Source of the DNA: Cylindrodendrum hubeiense | Lineage: Eukaryota > Ascomycota > Sordariomycetes > Hypocreales > Nectriaceae | Assembly (NCBI GenBank): GCA_014621425.1 | Contig: JAANBB010000339.1 | Span: 1-45,211, forward strand | DNA length: 45,211 bases | Reading direction: 5' to 3' | Shown: piece after piece, positions 36,502-45,211 of the stretch | Numbering within the stretch: the first letter of the stretch is position 1 | Layout: every line of letters starts with the position of its first letter | Program-made: the position numbers and the translations under genes | The notes under the pieces: generated by a model | The model's database searches: none | What the model saw: the letters and a program-made list of their open reading frames with translations, nothing else | Told to the model about the DNA's origin: nothing

Positions 36502-37484
36502 CTAAGCGAAAGTAGAAGGTCGCTTGGCGCTGAACACCTTCTTGGCGCTCTCCTTGGCAATACGGTGGGGGAGAGGGAAGCTCAGGTTCTTGGTGATGAG
36601 CTGGCGGATGTAAGGTCGCTTGATGTCCTCGGTCTTCTCGATCTCGGAAACGCGGAGGACCTATATATGTGTTAGTTCATGGGCCTGCAGAATTCAGAGG
36701 CAAATACGCACGTGGATGGACCTGAAGCGGGCACGGTGGCGGGCGGCCATGTCGGAGTAGAGGGACTCGACGGCATCGGTTCGGGACAGCTCACGGTACT
36801 CCTTGTACATGTTGTGAGTACCCGAGCGAGAGTCGTATCGGAGCCAGATGCCGAAGTTCTTGACCTTCTGGGGGTGCTTCTCGTGGATCTGCGACACATG
36901 TCAGTTGGGTCGTTCGCTCGCTTCCAGAATTTCTTTACATACACCCTTGACGCTGACGATCTCGCCAGTGGCCTTCTTGACCTTTCGGAGACCACGCAAG
37001 AAGTACCAGTAACGGGACTTGGCGACGGTCGTGTTAGGAGCGAAGATGGTCATGCGGTACATGGCGGGGGTAGGGTTGGCCTCGGTGGGCAGATGGCGGC
37101 CAATGACCTCATATTCCTGAAGACGACCTAAAGGCAGACAGTCAGTACGGTATTCAGAAGCTGAAATGTGTGTGCTCCAATGCCGCGCGCCAGTGGTGAT
37201 CCGAGAACGAATTCTGCATGGTCGTCAAGGTGAAAATTGTCGAAATTTCGAGATGTCGTCAAATTCCGGTGTTGAAGTTCCAGAACCCCAGCCGTTGTGC
37301 ATGAATAAATTCAGAAGCTCCAGATAATCGTAGCCACCCAGGTCACAAAGACCAATCCCCGTTCCGAGTGTTGTTCCCTTGGTGGGAGTGCAAAAGATAC
37401 GCGTCGAAATTGTCGTCCATCGTTTCACCATGGCGGGCGGCATCGTTGAGTCGGCTGGAGAAGAAGAAGAAATTGCTTACCCAT
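36502..37484 (-). CDS. rpl20: 60S ribosomal protein eL20 (RPL20)
   Basis: Structural protein of the large ribosomal subunit. Four exons: 37484-37481 (just ATGG), 37127-36943, 36888-36712 and 36660-36502; 174 residues, the usual length. The sequence is strongly conserved: [74 protein letters not shown] and [11 protein letters not shown], with an FRSIHV junction and [20 protein letters not shown] at the end. The first exon holds only the start codon plus one base and is followed by a 353-nt intron, the longest in the window, as is common for ribosomal-protein genes. I looked for box C/D snoRNA motifs in that intron and found no convincing pair. Confidence 0.95.
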
Positions 37485-37985
37485 CTGTGATGATTGTTAG
37501 TGATTTGCTTGTGTGTGAAGGCAGTTGGCGACTTACGATGACGGTTGTCAAATGTCTACCAACTATCGCGGATGTTTGAAGATGGCCGAAGTTGTAGGAG
37601 TCGCACCGATTTTTTTTTGTGCGGAGGTGTGGGAGGGCTAAGAGACGTAACTCGTGCAGGGCTGTGGCCCCAACAGCGATTGGCCAGCAAGGACCCACTA
37701 CATAATTTTGTCACGTGCATGGTCACTGGGTCTCATGCCAAGCCTTGAAGGTCCCCGCCCAATCAGAAACGACAACGAGATCATCCTCACGCTGGGAACG
37801 AAGGGAAGACAAACCGCGCGAGAGGTCAGACAAACAAGTTTTCTTGCATCAATAATAATTACCACCGAATATTGAAAGAATTTATCTCTGAAATCATTCG
37901 ACCCAGCAGCTGGGCGCTTTCGCGGACCTTTCCTTGCTCATCTGCCGCATCCAACGGCCGACATCGTGGCTGAGGACTCGAAGCG
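37485..37985. promoter_or_regulatory. Divergent promoter between RPL20 and CSN12
   Basis: 500 bp shared by eL20 (-) and CSN12 (+). It contains an 8-base T run (from 37610) and AT-rich sequence at 37845-37875. No gene seen. Confidence 0.5.
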
Positions 37986-39816
37986 ATGAACGAACTCTTT
38001 GATGACTTTGCGCAGGCCCATGCCAGGCAGAATGGCTATCAGCTCGCCCAAACTCTCTCCCCCGTGGCTCCTCCAGGTCAACCTAACCGGCTGAGAGCTA
38101 TCTGGCAGGGCACGAACTTTCACAGTGTCAAAGGCGACATTAAGCACTTCATCAAAACCAACACATCACACCGCCAGAAACTGGACCACACGGAGGTTAA
38201 TGGCTGGGTCGAGGTGTACATGGCTTATTGGAATGCCATCGGGGAGATTTTGGCTGGAGAGAGCGGCAAGGTATGATGTCTGGTCTTTCATCTGAGAAAT
38301 GCGTCGCTGACAGGAGTGGTAGTCATCATGGACCAAAGTCTATGAGTCCTGGAAGGAGTTGACCTCGATGCTCATCCGAGGCTACAACTCCTTCGGCTTT
38401 GCGGCCTGGACTATCCCCTCTCTCTATATGGTGGGAAAGTATCTACGGCTGTTTGCCATTAAATCTGACGAGGAGCGCAACCGCACGGCCAACGACCCTG
38501 CGGTGGGGGCTTCTCTGATGCAGGACGATTTTGATTCCGAAACAGACAAGCAAGGACAGTTGAGAGACTGCGAGCAGCACCTGAAGCGAATATTTACCCT
38601 CTGTCTGAATGACAGGTATTGATATCCACTTCTCCTAGGCAAGACCACACAGCTGACTGTCGACTTAGAGCACCACTAGAGGAGTCGAGGAAATGGGGCA
38701 TTTACTTCATCATCAACCTGCTCTTTAAGACCTACTTCAAGTTGAATTCGGCATCACTATCGAGAACCATTCTCAAGACGCTTGCGGTGTACAAGGACAA
38801 GGGAGACATGCCACCACTGGAGATGTTTCCCAAGTCTCAGCGAGTGACATTCAAATACTACGAGGGCATATTATTCTTCCTGGAGGAAAACTACGTCGAG
38901 GTATGAGACCATCGCGCTGCATATGCATTGATACCGCTGACACTAACCTCAGGCTGAAACTCATCTGACCGAAGCCTGGAAACTTTGCCACAAAGACGCG
39001 GCCCCACAGGCCGAGTATGCATCCCCATCATCCATGTATGCGATGCACCACTGACGCTGATAGGCGCATCCTAACCTACCTCATCCCCTGCCGCCTTCTC
39101 ACCAGTCACGTCCTCCCCACCAAGGCTTTGTTGGCCAACTACCCTCGCTTACAGGAGCTGTTCCTCCCGTTGGCCACATGCATCAAGAGTGGCAACCTTC
39201 GCGCCTTCGACCTTGCCTTGCAGAAGGGCGAGGACGAGTTCGTCAAGCGACGCATCTACCTGACGCTCGAGCGGGGCCGAGATATTGCCTTGCGTAACCT
39301 CCTGCGTAAGGTCTTCCTCGCTGGCGGCTTTGATGAACCGAAAGAGGATGGCGGTGCACCCGTGCGTCGTACCCGTGTGCCTGTTGCGGAGTTCCGGGCG
39401 GCCATCAGCATGGGAAGCGGCGGTGATTTGATCGATCCGGATGAGGTTGAGTGCCTGATGGCCAACATGATCTACAAGGTGAGTTGTTCATCACATTTGT
39501 ACCCGCAGGCGCCGGTTGCCTTTGGGGGTCGGTCGAATGACTGGTCTTTCTGTTCTACAAACGATCAGAAATCCAAAGTCGGGCCCAGGTGGCAGTCATT
39601 TGACTATATACTCGTCATCCGATTGCTACCTGCTCTGGATGCCTGCCTGGGGCATTCACGATAGCTCTATCCCCACACCCCTCCACATCAGCCTTACAAG
39701 GAACTGGATCACTAACCAAGGCGTCTCACTAGGATCTTATGAAAGGCTATATCGCCCGAGAGCGAGGTATCGTGGTCCTATCCAAGAAGGGCGCCTTTCC
39801 AGGGACAGGCTTGTGA
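37986..39816 (+). CDS. csn12: Csn12/Thp1-like PCI-domain protein
   Basis: PCI-domain protein of the Csn12/PCID2 family, linked to the COP9 signalosome in yeast and related to Thp1 of the mRNA-export complex TREX-2. Six exons: 37986-38270, 38323-38615, 38669-38900, 38953-39014, 39064-39478 and 39733-39816; about 456 residues. Recognisable blocks are [15 protein letters not shown] at the start, [55 protein letters not shown] (PCI helices), [39 protein letters not shown], and the winged-helix end [34 protein letters not shown]. The last intron (254 nt) was placed by the GTGAGT donor, CTCACTAG acceptor and the expected C-terminal motif. Intact. Confidence 0.93.
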
Positions 39817-41024
39817 GCTGGACGAGGCGTTGGTTGGGGCACGGCACGATGTGATACGAGGATATGCGAGGCGTGACGGTTGTTGGCACCCGTTTAAGAC
39901 TCGCCGTTGTTGCAGGACATGGCAGCACGAGGTAGGACGAAAAGGTTTTAAGCAGTAACGATGACGCTTATCTCGACAAATCAGACAAAAGCCGACTCAA
40001 TCCTGTGTTTGCTTTTCAACCCATCCCCGTCTTGTCACAGACCCAAACTGATTACCCGGCGAGAACTTGCGCCATATTCACGCCGAAGCACAAGACCGTG
40101 CATCACAGTAGCCCGTCACTCTCAGCCCGTCATCCATCCCTGCACCACCGAGTCGATATCACTTCCATCCCAGCTGAAAAGTGCCAGCACTTTTTTTCCC
40201 AAGAGGTTACCAATACACGGGCCATGTCCTCGTCAGATTCAGATGCCGATTATTATCCCCGCATTTTTTACGTTAATGGGTCGCATGGTTTGCACCTCGC
40301 ACGCTTCCACCCCTAGTCCTGCACCCCCTTGATCGTATGACTCACTTGCCTTTTATCTCCAGGGGAGGCATCCGAGAGAAGGAAGTTTGTTTCACGATGA
40401 ATCAGTGGGTCTGTGACATTTCAAGCGGCTTGGCGGACCGCGTGGTAGTGTGTGTGGAGGCTATCTTATTCACACCTGACGAGTGCGCAGTTCACAATCA
40501 AGGGGGAGGCGAAGGACATCGAATCAGAATGAAAACCAGTCATTCAAAGTTTGCGCTGTCTAAAAAAAAGTACGCAAAATAACATCGTGAATAGTGATAC
40601 AATTTCCGCCCGCGCGTAGATGTCAGTCTTGATATCCCGTCTGATAAAGCCAAACCCAATCAACGAAATCCGCCGTTGTTTACGGGTTATCTTTCCCACC
40701 GTGAATTGTAAACCTGTGCTCCAAAAGAAAAAAAACGAGAATGTCCAAAAGGCCGACAGAGAAGGGTAATCGTACATGGGAAACCAGGAAAAGCAGAAAA
40801 ATGATGAGTCCAAAACAAGGGACAAGCACACCAAAAACCCACCCCGTGAATAAAAGCACATTCTTTATCATAGAACACCATAACGCCCATATGTTTGTGT
40901 AGTTTTCGGTTGTTCGTTGTTCTTGCAAAATTTGATTCCCAAGTCTTGAGGGGTAGGAGCAAGGGGAAGGTATCGTGTCATTAATGATGCAACGGCCGTG
41001 TGTGAGTGTACGTGAGGGGAAGCA
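39817..41024. other. Convergent 3' region between CSN12 and the BTB gene
   Basis: 1.2 kb tail-to-tail spacer. Frames of 80-120 residues occur on both strands but lack domains or splice support. The segment 40700-40870 is purine-rich on the plus strand, so its minus-strand frames (Phe/Leu-rich) are compositional. Confidence 0.5.
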
Positions 41025-42051
41025 TTACGAGAAGTGGCGGTTAGAGCGCGGCGTGCTTCTGCAAGTAGGTTAGCCGATGTAACTGAAATGCAACTAGTGT
41101 GGGAAGCAACTTACTGTGCAGTAGAGATGTCGTCGACATGATTGCATAGCGCAACGAAAAGATCAAAGAACAGCTGGGTGCCACCGTTGTACATTTCGAG
41201 TTGCATGGTGCCGCTGCGCTTGAAGGTGCTTCGAGAGCGGATGATAAGAGCGAGATAGTGTGCTCGCAGCTTAGAATCAGAATCGGGCGTGTTGTTGTAA
41301 GCGTATCTAGCCGAGGCAAGAATGGTGCTGCATTGGATTCCAGATTCTACTTGGGTTAGAAGATATTGGGAGCCAAGCTCAAGGAATGAACTCACGAAGA
41401 CCTTGCTTCCGGAGCGAAAGTTTCTTCAGTTCCTCAAGACCATATTTCTCGGCAGCACAGTAGATGACGGTATCCTTCAGAAGATCACCATCAACGCTTC
41501 GGTGATAGACCGTACTTTCAACGGTAGCACGTTCCTCCTCGCTTGTGGGCTCCAGCTCCCATGAGTTGCGGCGCTTGTTGTGTACCAGACGAGGATAGTA
41601 GTCACCCTTGTAGAGATACTCGAGAACGGAACTGAAGATCTCGGGTTCCTCGTCGGGAAGAGCGATGCGCTTGGTGGCGGCATCCATGTATCCATTTCGG
41701 AGTGCGTTGCTGAAGAAGGAACTGCCACAGAGGACATCCTCGTGGGCGGCGAAAAGGCGTTGTTCGGCACCAACGACAAGTGTGACGATGGCAGAAGTCA
41801 AGTTGCTGTCGCAAAAGTGTGAGTTGGTGAGGGATAAATGACAAGAGGAGAGAAAGCACTTACTTGCCCATGACGGTATCGTCGCTGGCAGTGGCTGTCG
41901 AAGCCGTGGTTGGCCTCCGGCGGGATTCATGTCGTCGCTTTGTGACTCCGCTTTCTTTGCTGAAAGATGAACTAGACTTGTTGGCCTTGTGGGTCTTGGA
42001 AAAGCTCTTGGAAAAGCTCTTGGTAGAGGACTCGTGTCGTCTGGAGAACAT
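41025..42051 (-). CDS. BTB/POZ-domain protein
   Basis: Four exons on the minus strand: 42051-41864, 41805-41396, 41346-41115 and 41058-41025; 287 residues. The N-terminal 60 residues are basic and Ser/Lys-rich with a duplicated SFSK motif. The BTB domain follows (about 65-165): AIVTLVVGAEQRLFAAHEDVLC, then SSFFSNALRNGYMDAATKRIALPDEEPEIFSSVLEYLYKGDY, and after a loop DTVIYCAAEKYGLEELKKLSL. The C-terminal part is helical. Such proteins often pair with cullin-3 ligases or mediate dimerisation; no partner domain (Kelch, zinc finger) is present. The last exon is short and rests on the GTAAGT donor and TTGCAG acceptor, with moderate certainty. Confidence 0.83.
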
Positions 42052-43344
42052 GTTGGCGATGGGTTGACCGGCGAGTCGTCGATCTCATTAAATGGCGCTT
42101 GTGGCCAAGGTGTTTTATTGTCGGTAGTGGATGGAATAACAGGCAAAGGCAAACGTGTGAAAATAGAGAACAGGAGAGAAAAGTGTCGATTGTTGATGAC
42201 GGACCTACCTCAGGCGTCAACTTGATGGACGATACTGGCTGGCAGACCTGCAGGATGGGAGGCAGGAGGCCATCTTTATAAGTTACAGGCGAATGCCCCG
42301 TGCAGATTTGGCGGGCGCTGCCTATAATGACACCCCTGGCCTTGTTTTTACTAGAGCGCTGCCGGGGAGTGAAGCCAGTCAGCCCCGGGCTGGTGATGGA
42401 TTCATCGGCGGACGCGTGTGCTCAGCCTAAGACGTGTTAAGTGAGGCGGGAACATTGCGCGCTTGCACGTGATGCTTTATGCCTGAGGAAGCCTGGCTAA
42501 TTGGGGCAGGGGGGGCGTGGCTTGGGCGGTGCAAGGCGATTGTCCCATTCCGCCACTGAAAGCTAAGGGCGGACGACATGGCCAGACAAGGATCTTCCTA
42601 CAAATCACCTCTACGGTCCAGATTCGAGTCAGAGCCCGGAGAAGGGGCTCAGGGGGGGCTGGGATCAGGCAAGGGGGAGCGTGCAGCCGGCACTTTTTTG
42701 GTGGTGGTGTGGGACAGTGGGACAGTTCGCCGACAAAGCTGCGTGCTGGATATGGAGCCTCGCAAGGCAGAAGTCCTCCAGCGGCTGGGACTGGACGATA
42801 GTGCATGCTCAGCGATGGAGCTGCAAGGCTCGCAGCTCTGGGGCGAGCCTCGCCAAATTTTACATCGATGGCATCGTTGCAGCTGGGAGATTCAATCGGG
42901 GTCAATTAGGCGGTATTTTGGTCCTGCTGCCGACGGCATTGCCTTGCCAGTCTCTGCTCCTGTATCTAGTCCTCACGACTCCAGGAGACGCCATTATCAC
43001 GGCTTCTCGCACCAAGCACACACACTTTCGGCTCCCCCAACCCTGCTTTTTCTGGTGGACCGTGGGTAAGATTGCCAAGGTAGGTACCCGGCTCAACCCT
43101 CCACACAATCAAGCCTGCTGAGTTGCTAGTCGCACTAGTGCCCAGCCCAAATGAAGCTCCTGGGAAGCCGTCCCGAGATGCTGTTTGACCGTGACGGCAT
43201 CTTTGCTCCAAGCATGAATGGGCTCCGTCACACCCCCGCTCCCCCGCCATGGTAGCTGGCCGAGAAGACCCGAGTTCACGTTTACCTGCGTGCGTGGTAT
43301 CATCGTATTTTTATTAATCAGGGGAGGGATCCCGTCCTTGACTT
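42052..43344. other. Intergenic region between the BTB gene and the alpha/beta hydrolase
   Basis: 1.3 kb: BTB promoter and leader (pyrimidine-rich in the BTB sense) on the left, hydrolase 3' side on the right. Frames around 42477-43120 overlap in several phases and show no domain. Confidence 0.5.
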
Positions 43345-44441
43345 TCAGCTCAGCCCATGCCCAGAACTTTTTTCATGGGAATCAGACCCCAGGGACAAGC
43401 CAGGTGCTTGTGCCCGTGTGACAGCCAACAAGATGGACTGGGCAATGGCGTTTTTGCCTTCCGCCTTCACCATGGCCTCGTTGTGAAGTGCCCCGCGCAC
43501 TTTGCGCCGCTCCACTAGAAGCCCAACATCCTCGCATCGCTGGTGTAAGCCGGCGCCGTGATCGGCGGGGACAAGCTCGTCCTTACCGGCCTCGACCATG
43601 TACACTCCGGGCAACCTTTCCTTGTACTTCTGAGCTATCACGCCGAGGTTTGTCCAGCTGTCCAGGTGGTTCCATAAGAACGGATGCAGGTATTGGTACG
43701 GCAGCCACTTTTGGGGGTACAACTCGTGTAACATGGTCCGGACAGAAAGGAAAGGCGTCTCTAGTATGAGAGCGTCCAGGTCAAGATTGGGGAATATTTT
43801 CCCTTTCGCTGCCAGATTGGTGGCAAAGCCGCACCCAATGCTCTGTCCCCAGAGCAGCACTACCGGTTTCACCGGGTCTGTCCCGGCAGACCGTGTCTCA
43901 TGTAAATGGGAAATCCATTGTAACGCCGCCTCGCAATCCATGTTTATTCCTCGTTCGTAGGGTCGGTCGTGTGAAGTCCAGTAGCCTCGGTAGCTTACAC
44001 AGACCATTGTGTATGTGACGGAATCATCGCCATCTCGTACTCGGCGGAGAATCCTCGACAGATCCGGGAGCCTGGGTGGCAGTGAGGATGCATTTCCTAG
44101 AACTCGTGATCAGTCATGCAGTTTAGAGTCCACCATAATGATGACACACCTTGGAAATAGAGGATATAAACGGGCGTCTTGATGCGACCAACTGCACCAG
44201 AGTGGGAAGCGGGTGATACATCCGACACACAGAGAGCAATCTCAGTCCCGTCCAGAGACCGGATTCTCTCCTCCCGCCATTGAATTCCGCCACAATCCTT
44301 CGCAAAGTCGGCGATGCGCAAGCTCCGCGAATCAGGCGGTAGGAAGGGATTGTAGATGATCATGTTCTGGCACAAGACCATCATGGTGCACTTCCAGCAC
44401 CACAGAGCCACAAACAGACCACTGAACAGCAGCGGGGGCAT
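43345..44441 (-). CDS. Membrane-anchored alpha/beta hydrolase (Bem46/serine-aminopeptidase-like)
   Basis: Serine hydrolase of unknown substrate. Exons 44441-44150 and 44096-43345 give about 347 residues. The N-terminus MPPLLFSGLFVALWCWKCTMMVL is a membrane anchor, followed by IIYNPFLPP, WREERIRSLDGTEIALCV and YILYFQGNASSLPPRL (oxyanion-hole strand at the intron junction). Catalytic residues are visible: Ser183 in LWGQSIGCG (GxSxG), Asp270 in EAGKDELVP and His302 in RGALHNEAM. The frame stays open upstream with another ATG at 44600, which would add 53 residues of Arg/Ser-rich sequence; I prefer 44441 because it places the hydrophobic anchor at the N-terminus. The intron carries GTGTGT and TTCTAG. 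Confidence 0.82.
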
Positions 44442-45211
44442 CAGGATCGGCGCAACATGAAAACTCCTCCTGCAGCTGCGAACATTTCGCGCATGCGCAA
44501 CAGCAGCTCGAGAGCTCCATGCAAGCGACAGCGACCCCGAATCGTGGCTCTTCCAGAGCGAGGGTCGCGTGGCCGCGAGGCGGAATCGGCTCAGCGCCAT
44601 TGGGGAATGGCAGCGGCAGACATTCGAACGCACCCCACGGCGAGACTGCGGCAAATAGACGAGGGTGGAGGTGGGCGCGTCGACGTAGGAGTGAGGCCGG
44701 CCTCATGACATGTTCGCTCGCGACTGGACTCGGCCCTGCAGCTGGTGATGGGATGCGCGGTGAAGACGACACGATGGTGTTGCCAGAGAGGCGGCGCATG
44801 ACGAGAAACCAGGGCCGCCATGGGGCTGCATGCACCCGCTGGACCAATCCTCACCACCCCGCTTGCCGGCTTCCAGCGCCGTTTAGGGGTCTTGCAGCCA
44901 AAGTAGAAAAAGCAGAGGGCCTTTGAGGAATGGTGTGGTGGACTGATACTGCCGGGCACTCCTATAGCCACTAACTATCCCCAATCCAATGCCGCACCTA
45001 GGACTCGCCCGTGCCATCACCAATTGGCGCACCCGCTGCAGGCGGTCTCCGCTGGAATCTTCAGAACAAAACCGCCTAAAAGCCCAACCGATTAGCACGT
45101 TGCTGCCTTGTACCAGGACCCAGGCGTGAACTATCATCCAGGTCTTTACGGAGTCAACATCTCGAATTTGCCATCCCGTTCCAGCTCGTTCCATTTCTCT
45201 TCCTTCAACCC
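44442..45211. other. Upstream region of the alpha/beta hydrolase to the window end
   Basis: Promoter/leader of the hydrolase or an N-terminal extension (to 44600), then unassigned sequence. Frames on both strands overlap without recognisable similarity. The last 20 bases are pyrimidine-rich. Confidence 0.4.

Noticed and set aside
37128..37480. snoRNA in the eL20 intron
   Set aside because: CTGA occurs several times, but no RTGATGA box is present on the sense strand at the needed distance.
42477..43121. Frames of 140-160 codons on both strands upstream of the BTB gene
   Set aside because: Mutually overlapping, no domain, no initiation or splice support.

Overview
The window is nuclear DNA of a filamentous ascomycete (Pezizomycotina). 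Genes carry short introns of about 50-140 nt with GT..AG ends and CTAAC-type branch points. The set includes a class II DAHP synthase, a Zn2Cys6 regulator, a Ric8 exchange factor, Csn12 and a BTB protein. The style of genes and promoters suits Sordariomycetes, possibly Hypocreales; that placement is inference.

Layout. 0-5 kb: 3' end of DAHP synthase (+), glucose-6-phosphate 1-epimerase (-) and an intact F-box gene (-). 5.4-21 kb is accessory in character: a decayed tandem copy of the F-box gene, an RRM protein gene with one in-frame TAG, a gene-free stretch of 4.5 kb, an MFS sugar transporter and a divergent Prp43-like DEAH helicase. Three of four copies of a TIR element (MITE) lie here; the fourth is at 33.6 kb. 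21.8-45.2 kb is a dense housekeeping block: RIF1 (-), RIC8 (+), a chromodomain/AT-hook protein (+), a DUF1772 membrane protein (-), a GNAT acetyltransferase (-), a Zn2Cys6 factor (+), ribosomal protein eL20 (-), CSN12 (+), a BTB protein (-) and an alpha/beta hydrolase (-).

The most unusual feature is a pair of tandem hairpin arrays. One follows the RRM gene (8183-8442, minus strand) and one follows the helicase gene (20400-20935, plus strand). Each begins at or just after its gene's stop codon. Read in the sense of that gene, both repeat the core GGC-(GCGA/GTGA/ACGA/ATGA)-GCC followed by a pyrimidine tract. This is a small stem, often with a GNRA-type tetraloop, about 5 times in one array and 9-10 times in the other. 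The outermost pair is C-G in one array and A-T in the other, so the sequence changes while pairing is kept. Two more sense-strand cores sit inside the RRM reading frame. Both host genes encode RNA-binding or RNA-remodelling proteins, and each has a MITE upstream in the same relative orientation. I propose this as a candidate undescribed 3'-UTR RNA element.

Other points: the array position implies the RRM frame originally ended at 8443, making TAG at 9076-9078 a candidate for recent nonsense mutation or A-to-I editing; RIF1 shows both PP1-docking motifs and an apparent one-base frame break before its C-terminal segment. Exon boundaries were placed by eye from splice signals and frame continuity.
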